DNA from: Aureispira anguillae
Lineage (GTDB): Bacteria > Bacteroidota > Bacteroidia > Chitinophagales > Saprospiraceae
Assembly: GCF_026000115.1 (NCBI RefSeq)
Contig: NZ_AP026868.1
Span: 58,403-122,402 of the forward strand
Direction: 5' to 3'
Length of the DNA: 64,000 nt
Part shown: piece by piece, positions 36,791-45,396 of the stretch
Position numbering within the stretch: position 1 is the stretch's first letter
Layout: every line of letters starts with the position of its first letter
Position numbers and translations under genes: made by a program
Notes under the pieces: model-generated
The model's database searches: none
What the model was told of the DNA's origin: nothing
The model's input: the letters and a program-made list of their open reading frames with translations, nothing else

Positions 36791-37903
36791 TTATTTTTTA
36801 TAATATTCGTAAATTTGGCTACTGTGTTTCAGCGGTTTGTACTTAATGTAATCGTGCTTAATATATAGCACTTTATACTCAATTTCGACTCCTCCCGCTA
36901 CAAAAACAAGGATATTCCCTGGTTTATACCGCCATCTCCATTCTTCTTCCATATCGTTTTCTTCATAAATATATTGCAAACGTCCTCCCTTCTCAAAGAT
37001 CAAAACCTCTCCAGTGCTTCGTTCCCAACGCCCTACCATATTATCCTCCAATGTCATCGTACCAATGGTTGTTACTGAAGTACATTTATTGTATACTTCC
37101 TCTTTAACCCTTCTAAACTCAGGACTAATCATATCATCCAATTCCCTTGCCGAATATTTGCTAGAAAGACGATCAATATAGCACATACAAAACTCTTCTA
37201 TCTCCCCTGTGGTATAGTCTTTTCCATTCGATTTTAGATCATTTTCACAACTGTTGTAATAATAATCTTTCTTTTTTCGATCCCAATCTCCTGTAAAAAT
37301 TTCAAGGACAGCGTTGGCTACATTATTCGTACTCAAACTTGTTCCCGTTTCAGCAGAACAAACATTAAAGTATTTGCTTTGCACTTTTTTTAGTTCAGGG
37401 CTAATCATATTGTCAATCTCCGAAGCAGGATGATTTTTGGTCAATTTGTCCAGATAGCACAAGCAAAATTCTTCTTGTTCCTCCAATGTCACCTTATAAT
37501 TCTTAGCAAAAAGGTCTTTTTTACACTTTTTGTAATGATAATCTCTTTGTTCTCTCGACCATGAGCCATTACTAGAATAAGGAGAAGAGGAGGAAGAATA
37601 ATTAAAACGAACTCCCGTTTCTGCAGAACAGGATTTGTAATAATTTTCAGAAATCTTTTTTTGTTCTGGTTCTATTAAATTTGCCAAATCATTCGGTGTC
37701 AAATTATTGGTTAGTTTTTGTAAAAAGCAATAACAAAACTCTTCCTGTTTTTGCTCAGAACTAACGCCACTACGTGCTAACTCACTGGTACACTCATTAT
37801 AAACTACATTTTTTTGTTCTTTACTCCAAGTAGAAGCTTTTTGAGCAGATAGGCTTGAAACAAGAAAAAGAAAGAATGGGAATAGGTAATAATTAGACAT
37901 CAT
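36791..37903 (-). CDS. Secreted protein with three four-cysteine repeats and a lipocalin-like tail
   Basis: A 370-aa protein with a signal peptide (about 1-20). Three ~90-residue repeats follow (about 24-100, 112-190, 205-280), each starting W-(S/D)-(K/R)-E/K-Q/K and containing a first Cys (YNEC, YKKC, YNSC), the motif EEFCxCxxxKL, and a closing NxCSAETG-like Cys: four cysteines that could make two disulphides. The last ~80 residues (GRWERSTGEVLIFEKGGRLQYIYEEN) look like a small beta-barrel of the lipocalin-like kind. I do not recognise the repeat family by name. Probably co-transcribed with the downstream secreted protein. Confidence 0.72.
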   Translation of the reverse strand: MMSNYYLFPFFLFLVSSLSAQKASTWSKEQKNVVYNECTSELARSGVSSEQKQEEFCYCFLQKLTNNLTPNDLANLIEPEQKKISENYYKSCSAETGVRFNYSSSSSPYSSNGSWSREQRDYHYKKCKKDLFAKNYKVTLEEQEEFCLCYLDKLTKNHPASEIDNMISPELKKVQSKYFNVCSAETGTSLSTNNVANAVLEIFTGDWDRKKKDYYYNSCENDLKSNGKDYTTGEIEEFCMCYIDRLSSKYSARELDDMISPEFRRVKEEVYNKCTSVTTIGTMTLEDNMVGRWERSTGEVLIFEKGGRLQYIYEENDMEEEWRWRYKPGNILVFVAGGVEIEYKVLYIKHDYIKYKPLKHSSQIYEYYKK

Positions 37904-38175
37904 TTATTAAGTTTTTACTTTATCAAAAAATTGACTTAAATTATTAATTTTTCACTAAAAAAAATCACAATAATATGTTTTTATTTTGATTAAAGCTTCT
38001 TTATTTTTTTTTGGCATTATTATTTAGCCTTAGTTTTTTTATGGATTTCAATAATTAAGCCTATTTAAAATCATATACTAGCATTTAAGCAACATTTAGT
38101 TACCTTAAAGCCAGCAATCAATTAAAAACCAATCATTTATTACTTTCTCATAATCTTTTAATAATTATAAAAATC

Positions 38176-38811
38176 ATGAAAAATAGTTTACTGTTATTTA
38201 TTTTGTGTCTAAGTATCAATATTTCTTATTCCCAAAACATAAAAGATGTTTTTACCTCCTCTAAAATTTCGATGGATTTTGTAGGGCTTGATTTTTCCCA
38301 CGTCAAGCTGGTTGGTTCCGAAGGATTTAATGATCCTTCAAAAATTCAAAACTATTATTTTGGAACTTGGAATGGCTTGTTAATATCTGAAATAGATAAA
38401 TACGATGTCAAAAAATCTTTTATGAAACGACACATAGACTATGATTTAAGTGTAGTAGAGCGGGTTAATGATGAGGTAGATTATATAGATTTGGTGACCA
38501 ATAAAACGCCTAAAGCATTTTCGGAGGAAAAGATTCAGAGTATTATTAACCAATATGAGACCAAAGATTTAGAAAATGAATTTGGGCTGTCTTTTGTTGT
38601 TCATAGTTTAAATAAATTTCAAGAAAGGGCTTATATTTATGTCGTTATTTTTGATACAAAATCAAAAAAAGTGCTGTTCTATGATAAAATGTCTGGAGAG
38701 GCTGGTGGTTTTGGATTTAGAAATTACTGGGCTCGTTCCATTTATAATATATTAAACGATATTGCTAATTTCCAATTTAGAAAATGGAAGCGAAACCTAG
38801 TACAAAAATAA
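38176..38811 (+). CDS. Uncharacterised secreted protein (211 aa)
   Basis: A signal peptide (residues 1-19, ending SYS-QN) and a mature part beginning IKDVFTSSKISMDFVGLDFSHVKLVG. Late motifs include ERAYIYVVIFDTKSKKVLFYDKMSGEAGGFGFRNYWARSIYNIL. The overall appearance is an alpha/beta periplasmic or outer-membrane-associated protein of a type frequent in Bacteroidota; no function is assigned. Followed by a long perfect terminator hairpin, so it is transcribed alone. Confidence 0.7.
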   Translation: MKNSLLLFILCLSINISYSQNIKDVFTSSKISMDFVGLDFSHVKLVGSEGFNDPSKIQNYYFGTWNGLLISEIDKYDVKKSFMKRHIDYDLSVVERVNDEVDYIDLVTNKTPKAFSEEKIQSIINQYETKDLENEFGLSFVVHSLNKFQERAYIYVVIFDTKSKKVLFYDKMSGEAGGFGFRNYWARSIYNILNDIANFQFRKWKRNLVQK

Positions 38812-38822
38812 AGATAGTCTTG

Positions 38823-38869
38823 GCCATTAAAAAAGTAGTAGCTATTAACACTACTACTTTTTTAATGGC
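38823..38869 (+). terminator. Perfect 19-bp terminator hairpin
   Basis: GCCATTAAAAAAGTAGTAG (38823-38841) is the exact complement of 38851-38869, with a 9-base loop; a T6 run lies in the 3' arm. It lies just past the 211-aa protein gene and could work in both directions. Confidence 0.8.
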
Positions 38870-38968
38870 ATAAATTTTGAAAAACCAAAACGAACTACAG
38901 ATTTTTAGATGTTTCATTATTAGCACTAAAATTACATCTGAGTAAAAAAAATTATCCAATATAGAAAC

Positions 38969-39000
38969 GTTACACGTGTAACATGTGATGTTTAACGTGT
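38969..39000. repeat. CACGTG palindromic element before the phosphopantetheinyl transferase gene
   Basis: GTTACACGTGTAAC (38969-38982) is an exact palindrome, followed by ACATGTGATG and a half site TTTAACGTGT. It ends 9 bp before the ATG at 39009, so it could control that gene. Same core as the parA-region palindromes. Confidence 0.8.
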
Positions 39001-39008
39001 ATATAAAT

Positions 39009-39641
39009 ATGATCCACATTTACTTATACCAATTCAACAAACAAGCTGTTGATTTTAGCCATTTGCTGACAAAACTTCCGCTCAACCTCCAAGAACGAAT
39101 AGGAAGAAAAAAACAAAAGAGAAAACAATTGATGTCTCTAATAGGATATAGCTTATTGCAACAAGCCCTGGAGGAAGATTTTAACACTCCGCTAAATGAC
39201 ATTCAATTTTCAGATGCTGGAAAGCCTATTTTAAAAAATAAAGCCATCCAGTTTAATATCAGTCATTGTCATAATTTAGTTGGCGTAGCAATTAGCGATA
39301 AAAGTGTTCTAGGCTTAGATATTGAGCAATTTAGAAAATTTGAGCCCATAGAAGCTGCCTTTTCTTTTTTTAGTCCAGTGGAACAAGCGGCCATTCTCCG
39401 TTCTTCAAATCCCAATCAAAAATTAATTAATTTTTGGTCCAAAAAAGAAGCACTAATAAAGGCAATAGGAGGGCAGATGTTTGATTTGGCGGCTAGCACT
39501 GATGTCCGAAAGTCGTCAACTACTTGGTTGCAAAAAGACTACTATTTTTATCCCATCTCTTACCCATTTGATGGCGTTATCTGGTTAGCTTCGCTTTTTC
39601 CTGATGAGACCGTTCTGGTAAAAAAGAAAACATACCTATAA
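39009..39641 (+). CDS. 4'-Phosphopantetheinyl transferase (Sfp/AcpT type)
   Basis: A 210-aa enzyme that transfers phosphopantetheine from CoA to the serine of carrier proteins. The two signature regions are visible: VLGLDIEQFRK (about 100-110, Mg-binding Asp and Glu) and FWSKKEALIKAIGG (about 142-155). FNISHCHNLVGVAI (82-95) is the usual preceding block. In context it should activate the two acyl carrier proteins of the pigment cluster that begins about 450 bp downstream. In-frame starts at 38985 (GTG) and 38988 lie within the CACGTG element, so ATG 39009 is preferred. Confidence 0.92.
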   Translation: MIHIYLYQFNKQAVDFSHLLTKLPLNLQERIGRKKQKRKQLMSLIGYSLLQQALEEDFNTPLNDIQFSDAGKPILKNKAIQFNISHCHNLVGVAISDKSVLGLDIEQFRKFEPIEAAFSFFSPVEQAAILRSSNPNQKLINFWSKKEALIKAIGGQMFDLAASTDVRKSSTTWLQKDYYFYPISYPFDGVIWLASLFPDETVLVKKKTYL

Positions 39642-39817
39642 GTGAGGAGCCTTTCTAAAAAAAAGACTTTTTAAAATTTAAAAGTGAAAATTTGATAAAA
39701 TCTAAAAGTGTTTTATCTTGCGCAACCAAAATACAATAGGGTATAGTATAGTAACATACAAAGATACATAAAACAAACATAAAATTAATGCTATAACTAG
39801 CATTCAAACAAGAAATC

Positions 39818-40042
39818 ATGGCCGAGCCTGAAAAAACGCAAAAAAAGAAATTAGGACGCCCAAAACTCAAAGAGACAAGAGTTCCATTCACAACATCGTT
39901 AATTACGAAGAATAAAGGTAAGCTAGAAATCCTTTCAAGTGTTCGTGGTCAACGAAAGGCTGACGTACTAAATGAGATTTTGGCCTATTATTTTGAGAAT
40001 GTAACCAATCAAAAAGAAAAAGAATTACTTGATGCTTTATAA
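39818..40042 (+). CDS. Small ribbon-helix-helix protein, paralogue of the ParA partner
   Basis: A 74-aa protein with a basic tail containing GRPK (an AT-hook-like motif) at residues 13-16 and an RHH core from 21 to 62: beta strand RVPFTTSLI, a first helix NKGKLEILSSVRGQ and a second helix ADVLNEILAYYFENV. The core matches residues 49-90 of the RHH protein encoded next to parA (PFTT, helix ending YFE-V). It has no ParA neighbour but lies 55 bp upstream of the aromatic amino acid lyase that starts the pigment operon, so it is a candidate local regulator or second cargo-marking protein. Confidence 0.72.
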   Translation: MAEPEKTQKKKLGRPKLKETRVPFTTSLITKNKGKLEILSSVRGQRKADVLNEILAYYFENVTNQKEKELLDAL

Positions 40043-40097
40043 AGCATCAAGTAAATAATTCATTGTAGAACCCAGAAATGTAATCATACAATAAGCA

Positions 40098-41693
40098 ATG
40101 GTAAAAGTAGGAGATAGACGACTCGTTTTACGAGACTTTGAAAAAGTTTTATTCGATAAAGAAGAAATCACCTTAGATAAAAATGCTCTTCAAGAAGTTG
40201 AAAACTGTCATCAGTTCTTAAAAGAATTCGCTTCTGATAAAGTTATCTATGGCATCAATACTGGCTTTGGCCCAATGGCGCAATATAAAATTGATGACGA
40301 CAAACGTATTCAACTACAATACAACCTGATTCGTAGTCATTGTTCTGGTATGGGTGAAGCCTTTGAAGGTACCTATATACAAGCTGCCATGCTTTGTCAA
40401 TTAAATACCATGATGTTAGCGCATTCAGGGATAGACAAACAGGTTCCAGAATTAATTAGTCAACTAATCAATCATAAAATTTGCCCTATTGTATTTGAAC
40501 ATGGAGGGGTAGGTGCTAGTGGTGATTTAGTGCAGTTGGCTCATTTGGCATTGGGATACATTGGAGAAGGAGATGTACTCTACAAAGGTCAAGTACAGCC
40601 TTGTGCAAAGGTTATGGAAGAACACAACATCAAGCCTTTAGAAATTCAAATGAGAGAAGGCTTATCTCTTATGAATGGTACTTCAGTGATGACTGGGGTA
40701 GGGTTTGTTAATGCTTCTTTGGCAAAAAATTTACTGGGCTGGTCAATCACAGCTTCTGCTATGCTGAATGAAATTGTTTGTGCCTATGACGATCATTTGT
40801 CAAAAGAATTAAACTACGCCAAACAACACAAGGGACAGCGAGTCATTGCAGATATTCTGAGATCTATTCTTGGCGATAGCCAGTTGACAGAAAATAGACA
40901 GGAACACTTATACAATACAGAAGTAAAAGAAACTGTCATCAAGAAAAAGGTACAAGAATACTATTCTTTGCGTTGTTTGCCTCAAATCTTGGGACCTATC
41001 TATGATGCACTCAGCCAAACCATTAATACCTTAGAAAATGAAGCCAATTCCGTCAATGATAATCCTATTATTGATGTAGCAACACAAAATGTTTATCATG
41101 GTGGTAATTTTCATGGGGATTATGTTTCTCTATCAATGGACCATCTGCGCCTAGCTGTCACTAAAATGTCTATGTTAGCGGAACGTCAATTGAATTTCTT
41201 GCTCAATCATAAAATCAACGATATTCTTCCTCCTTTTGTCAACTTAGGAGAACTAGGTTTTAACTTTGGAGTACAAGGGGCTCAATTTACAGCAACCTCT
41301 ACCACCGCAGAAAACCAAATGTTATCTAACTCTATGTATGTTCATAGTATTCCTAACAACAATGACAACCAAGATGTAGTTAGCATGGGAACAAATTCTT
41401 CTTCTGCTACTCGTAGGGTGATTGAAAATGCGTATCAAGTTATCGCCATTGAATTCGTTGCTATTGTACAAGCGATTGAATATCTACAAATAGAGGACAA
41501 ATTGAGTTCGTTCACCAAAGAACTCTATCAAGAACTCAAAACAATAACTCCTCCTTTTGTTGAAGATACCACCATGTATCAACGCAATACAGCAGTAAAA
41601 GAATATCTACAAAATAAACGCCTAGCTATTTTTGAACAGCCAAACTTATCCAACATTAGCTTAAATAATGCTAATGGTATAAAGACACACTAA
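40098..41693 (+). CDS. Aromatic amino acid ammonia-lyase (HAL/TAL family), probably tyrosine ammonia-lyase
   Basis: A 531-aa lyase with the MIO-forming triad Ala140-Ser141-Gly142 in GVGASGDLVQL, the catalytic Tyr51 in YGINTGFGP, QYNLIRSHCSG at 75-84, NDNPIID and FHGDYVSLSMDHLRLA. By family knowledge, MIO lyases convert histidine to urocanate or tyrosine/phenylalanine to coumarate/cinnamate. Automatic tools tend to call this subfamily histidine ammonia-lyase, and Ser80-His81 is the histidine-type selectivity pair, yet the closely similar Flavobacterium enzyme of the flexirubin cluster is a tyrosine lyase. The pigment-gene context and absence of hut genes support supply of the aryl starter. First gene of the operon. 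Confidence 0.85.
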   Translation: MVKVGDRRLVLRDFEKVLFDKEEITLDKNALQEVENCHQFLKEFASDKVIYGINTGFGPMAQYKIDDDKRIQLQYNLIRSHCSGMGEAFEGTYIQAAMLCQLNTMMLAHSGIDKQVPELISQLINHKICPIVFEHGGVGASGDLVQLAHLALGYIGEGDVLYKGQVQPCAKVMEEHNIKPLEIQMREGLSLMNGTSVMTGVGFVNASLAKNLLGWSITASAMLNEIVCAYDDHLSKELNYAKQHKGQRVIADILRSILGDSQLTENRQEHLYNTEVKETVIKKKVQEYYSLRCLPQILGPIYDALSQTINTLENEANSVNDNPIIDVATQNVYHGGNFHGDYVSLSMDHLRLAVTKMSMLAERQLNFLLNHKINDILPPFVNLGELGFNFGVQGAQFTATSTTAENQMLSNSMYVHSIPNNNDNQDVVSMGTNSSSATRRVIENAYQVIAIEFVAIVQAIEYLQIEDKLSSFTKELYQELKTITPPFVEDTTMYQRNTAVKEYLQNKRLAIFEQPNLSNISLNNANGIKTH

Positions 41694-41708
41694 ACTAAAT
41701 AGCACACT

Positions 41709-42458
41709 ATGAAATCAGAGATTTACAACAATAAATATGCCCTAGTAACAGGCGGCTCAAGAGGTATTGGTAGAGCAATCTGTGAAAAATTAGCAGAGAT
41801 GGGGTACAACATCTTAGTAAACTATAACAGTAACTTGGCGGCAGCTGAAGAAACAGCTCAACTAGTGGAACAGCACAATGTTAAAGCCGAAGTAATTCAG
41901 TTTGATGTTGCCAACAAAGAACAGGTGGACAAAAATCTAGGACAATGGATGGAAGATCATCCTGAGCAGCCTATAGAAGTACTCGTTAATAATGCTGGGT
42001 TCCGCAATGATGCTTTATTTATGTGGATGGAAGAGGAAAACTGGAATTCTGTACTAGATGTTAACATTGCTGGTTTTTATAATGTAACAAAACCTGTGTT
42101 TAGCAAAATGTTAGTCCACAGATATGGTCGCATTGTTAATGTCGTTTCTCTTTCAGGCATCAAGGGTATGCCTGGTCAAACCAACTATTCCGCAGCCAAA
42201 GCAGCTATTATTGGCGCTACTAAGGCACTTGCGCAAGAAGTTGGTCGTTCAAAAATTACAGTAAATGCAGTAGCACCTGGTTTTATCAAAACAGATATGA
42301 CAGAAGGTATTGAAGAAAAACAGTATCGTTCTATTATTCCACTTCGTCGTTTTGGAACAGCAGAAGAAGTTGCTGATGTAGTTGCATTTATTGCCTCTCC
42401 CAAAGCCTCTTATATTACAGGGGAAGTTATTTCTATCAATGGGGGATTACACACTTAA
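41709..42458 (+). CDS. 3-Oxoacyl-ACP reductase (FabG-like ketoreductase)
   Basis: A 249-aa classical SDR: cofactor motif TGGSRGIG (14-21), NNAG (94-97), catalytic Ser near 147-149, Tyr160 and Lys164 (YSAAK), and a C-terminal GEVISINGG. It would reduce the 3-keto group with NADPH after each condensation in polyene synthesis. It is 15 bp after the lyase and 39 bp before a ketosynthase. Normal family length. Confidence 0.93.
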   Translation: MKSEIYNNKYALVTGGSRGIGRAICEKLAEMGYNILVNYNSNLAAAEETAQLVEQHNVKAEVIQFDVANKEQVDKNLGQWMEDHPEQPIEVLVNNAGFRNDALFMWMEEENWNSVLDVNIAGFYNVTKPVFSKMLVHRYGRIVNVVSLSGIKGMPGQTNYSAAKAAIIGATKALAQEVGRSKITVNAVAPGFIKTDMTEGIEEKQYRSIIPLRRFGTAEEVADVVAFIASPKASYITGEVISINGGLHT

Positions 42459-42497
42459 ATCATACAGTCAATAGATTATAAAGAGATCAATAAATAG

Positions 42498-43721
42498 ATG
42501 AACAGAGTAGTTATTACAGGAATGGGAATTTACTCTTGTTTAGGTACTAACCTAGCAGAGGTAAAAGAGTCTCTATATACTGGCAAATCAGGAATAGGAA
42601 TGGACCCAATTCGTACAGAAATGGGCTATCGTTCTGCGCTTACAGGTATACTTCCTCAGCCTAATTTAAAAAAAATGCTGAAACGCCGTATGCGAGTAGG
42701 CATGGGGCAAGAAAGTCAATATGCTTATCTAGCAACTGTTGAAGCCTTAAAAACAGCAGGAATTGATGATGCTTATATAGATAATAATATTATTGGCTTA
42801 TTGTATGGAAATGACAGTACCGCTCAATCTGTTATTGAGGGAATTGACAAGCTCAGAGAAGTCAAAGATACGGGACTAGTAGGGTCGGGTAACATTTTCA
42901 AATCGATGAACTCAACCATTACAATGAACCTTTCAACTATCTTTAGATTAAAAGGTATCAACTTTACCATAAGTGCTGCCTGTGCTAGTGGCTCTCACGC
43001 CATTGGCTTGGGTTACATGTTTATCAAACAAGGCTTGCAAAGTATGGTAGTTTGTGGTGGAGCACAAGAAGTTAACCCTCATGCAATGGGAAGTTTTGAT
43101 GGTTTAGGCGCTTTTTCAGTAAGAATGGATGAACCTACTAAAGCTTCTAGACCTTTTGATGCCAACCGAGATGGTCTAGTACCTAGTGGTGGTGGCGCTA
43201 CTGTTATCCTAGAAAGTTACGAATCGGCCGCAGCACGTGGTGCTACAATTCTAGCAGAAGTGATTGGCTATGGTTTTTCTTCTAATGGATTGCATATTTC
43301 TCAACCCAGTGTAGAAGGGCCTGCTCGTTCATTGAGTATGGCTTTAGAACAAGCCAATATTTCAGCATCTGAAATAGATTACATCAATGCTCATGCTACC
43401 TCTACACCGCTAGGTGACAAACACGAAGCCATGGCGATCAGTTCTATTTTTGGTGGAGACAATTGCCCTTACGTTAGTTCTACCAAATCGATGACAGGAC
43501 ACGAATGTTGGATGGCTGGAGCCAGTGAGGTTGTATATAGTATGTTGATGATGCAAAATTCATTTGTAGCTCCCAACATTAATTTAGAGCAAGTTGCGGA
43601 AGAAGCTAAATCATTGAACTTAGCCCGAACAACCGTAAATCATAATATAGATACCTTTCTTTCCAACTCGTTTGGTTTTGGGGGTACTAATTCATCGTTA
43701 ATCATCAGAAAATTCAAATAA
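42498..43721 (+). CDS. Beta-ketoacyl-ACP synthase (FabF-like), pigment ketosynthase 1
   Basis: A 407-aa thiolase-fold condensing enzyme with the full triad: Cys162 in SAACASGSH, His299 in NAHATSTPLGD, Lys330 in SSTKSMTGHE and His335. It would elongate an acyl or aryl-polyenoyl chain using malonyl-ACP. Four bases separate it from the first acyl carrier protein, so they are probably translated together. One of three intact ketosynthases in this cluster. Confidence 0.93.
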   Translation: MNRVVITGMGIYSCLGTNLAEVKESLYTGKSGIGMDPIRTEMGYRSALTGILPQPNLKKMLKRRMRVGMGQESQYAYLATVEALKTAGIDDAYIDNNIIGLLYGNDSTAQSVIEGIDKLREVKDTGLVGSGNIFKSMNSTITMNLSTIFRLKGINFTISAACASGSHAIGLGYMFIKQGLQSMVVCGGAQEVNPHAMGSFDGLGAFSVRMDEPTKASRPFDANRDGLVPSGGGATVILESYESAAARGATILAEVIGYGFSSNGLHISQPSVEGPARSLSMALEQANISASEIDYINAHATSTPLGDKHEAMAISSIFGGDNCPYVSSTKSMTGHECWMAGASEVVYSMLMMQNSFVAPNINLEQVAEEAKSLNLARTTVNHNIDTFLSNSFGFGGTNSSLIIRKFK

Positions 43722-43725
43722 TAAC

Positions 43726-43989
43726 ATGGAAAGAGCAAAGATAATAGAAACCATCAATGGTTTTTTAGTTGACGAATTTGAGGTCGACCCTGATGACATT
43801 ATCCTAGAAGAAAATTTACATGAAACACTTGATTTAGATAGTTTAGATTATGTAGATTTAGTAGTTGTCATACAAAGTCACTTTGGTTTTAAACTAACCG
43901 CAGAAGACTTTAAGGGAGTTGATACATTTAAAGATTTCTACGCAATGATTGAAGAACATTTGCGCAAATTCACCGAAGAAAACGCATAG
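43726..43989 (+). CDS. Acyl carrier protein 1
   Basis: An 87-aa acidic helical protein with the phosphopantetheine attachment Ser39 in TLDLDSLDYVDLVV. It carries the growing polyene chain between cluster enzymes. It is 4 bp after ketosynthase 1. The longer Asp-rich loop before the DSL motif is typical of aryl-polyene ACPs, by recollection. Confidence 0.93.
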   Translation: MERAKIIETINGFLVDEFEVDPDDIILEENLHETLDLDSLDYVDLVVVIQSHFGFKLTAEDFKGVDTFKDFYAMIEEHLRKFTEENA

Positions 43990-44000
43990 CATAAAATCTT

Positions 44001-44930
44001 ATGGCTTCTTGGAAAGGTAAAACTAGAGGGGGATTATTAGGGTATAAAATTTTTGTTTTTATCCTTAAGTATATGGGGCTACGAGCGGCTTATTTGCTAC
44101 TGGTTTTTGTCTCTTTTTACTTTGTTCTATTCTCACCTACTTCAACAAAATCGATCTATTCTTTTTTTAGAAAACGTTTAAGAAAAGGAAGACTGCAAAG
44201 TTGTTGGGCAATTTATAGAACTTATTTCTCCTTTGGTCAAGCGCTTATTGATCGAACAGCTGTTCTAGCTGGATTAAATAGTCGGTTTACCTACAATTTT
44301 GATGGCGAGGAGCATATTCGAACCATTGCCAAAGAAGGTCAAGGAGGCGTTTTGATTAGTATACATGGAGGCAATTGGTCTATGGCAGGGAGCATGTTAG
44401 AGGATAATGTGGGAAGTAATGCTCGAATTAATATCGTTATGTTAGAGGCTGAGCATCAAAAAATCCAAGCATTTCTTGAAAAAATTCAAGTCAAACAGTC
44501 TGCTAATATTATAGGGATTGGGGATGATTTTTCTCACATTATTGCCATGGGATCTGCGCTTAGAAATGGAGAATTATTGTGTATGCATGGGGATCGTTTT
44601 TTGCCTGGTGCAGAAACTGTGGTGGTTGATTTTTTGGGCGAAAAGGCACATTTACCTGCGGGGCCTTTCCAATTAATCACGAGAATGAAAGTGCCTTATA
44701 CCATTGTTTTTGCTTTTAAGGAAACCACACATCACTATCACTACTATTCGACTCCTCCATATCGCAATCCTAAATCGGTACAAGAAGCGGCTCAATATTT
44801 TGCAACTAGTGTAGAAGAAAAAATCAAACAATACCCTTATCAATGGTATAATTTTTATGACTTTTGGGCCGTACCAGAACAACCCAAAATAGTCAGCAAA
44901 AAACGAAAACGAAAACCCGCAAAGCAATAG
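44001..44930 (+). CDS. LpxL/HtrB-like lysophospholipid acyltransferase
   Basis: A 309-aa protein with an N-terminal membrane segment (about 27-47) and the acyltransferase motif ISIHGGNWSMAGSML, with catalytic His122, followed by MHGDRFLPGAETVVVDFLGEKAHLPAGPFQL. It belongs to the lipid A acyltransferase superfamily. In aryl-polyene and flexirubin clusters an enzyme of this type is thought to attach the polyene to a lipid at the membrane. The C-terminus is strongly basic (KKRKRKPAKQ). It is 11 bp after ACP 1 and 4 bp before the next gene. Confidence 0.88.
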   Translation: MASWKGKTRGGLLGYKIFVFILKYMGLRAAYLLLVFVSFYFVLFSPTSTKSIYSFFRKRLRKGRLQSCWAIYRTYFSFGQALIDRTAVLAGLNSRFTYNFDGEEHIRTIAKEGQGGVLISIHGGNWSMAGSMLEDNVGSNARINIVMLEAEHQKIQAFLEKIQVKQSANIIGIGDDFSHIIAMGSALRNGELLCMHGDRFLPGAETVVVDFLGEKAHLPAGPFQLITRMKVPYTIVFAFKETTHHYHYYSTPPYRNPKSVQEAAQYFATSVEEKIKQYPYQWYNFYDFWAVPEQPKIVSKKRKRKPAKQ

Positions 44931-44934
44931 ACAA

Positions 44935-45393
44935 ATGGACAAGATGAGTTCCCCAAAAACACCGCTAGTCAGTGGTGAAACAGTACTTAAAATGATCCCT
45001 CAAAAGCCTCCTATGGCGATGATCGACACCATTATTGAGGTGAGTCAACAAAAAGCAATTACTGCATTAAGCATTACAGCAGATAATGTCTTTTGTGAAG
45101 ATGGTTTTTTTCAAGCTCCAGGGCTTTCTGAAAACATTGCCCAAACTGCTGCTGCTCAAGTAGGCTATTTATCTCATCAAGCAGGCGAAGAACCTCCTGT
45201 TGGTTTTATTGGTGCCATCAAAAACTTAACCATTGAACAACTGCCTGCAATAGGGGATCAATTGATTACCGAAATAGAAATAGAGCATGAAATCATGAAC
45301 TTTACCCTAATCAATGGCATTGCTAAGGTAGAGGATCGGGTTATGGCGACCTGTCAAATGAAAATTTTTATTGCAGATCAAGAACAAGCATAG
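44935..45393 (+). CDS. Hotdog-fold dehydratase-like protein (FabZ/ApeP-like), usual His missing
   Basis: A 152-aa hotdog protein. IPQKPPMAMIDTIIEV corresponds to the start of FabZ-type 3-hydroxyacyl-ACP dehydratases, and DGFFQAPGLSENIAQTAAAQVGY to the active-site helix, retaining the Glu but not the His of the usual GHFPG motif. This divergent form matches dehydratase-like proteins of aryl-polyene clusters. It may form a heterodimer with the His-containing hotdog at 52520-52882, or act differently. ATG chosen at 44935; a second ATG two codons later is also possible. 3 bp from the next gene. Confidence 0.8.
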   Translation: MDKMSSPKTPLVSGETVLKMIPQKPPMAMIDTIIEVSQQKAITALSITADNVFCEDGFFQAPGLSENIAQTAAAQVGYLSHQAGEEPPVGFIGAIKNLTIEQLPAIGDQLITEIEIEHEIMNFTLINGIAKVEDRVMATCQMKIFIADQEQA

Positions 45394-45396
45394 GCT

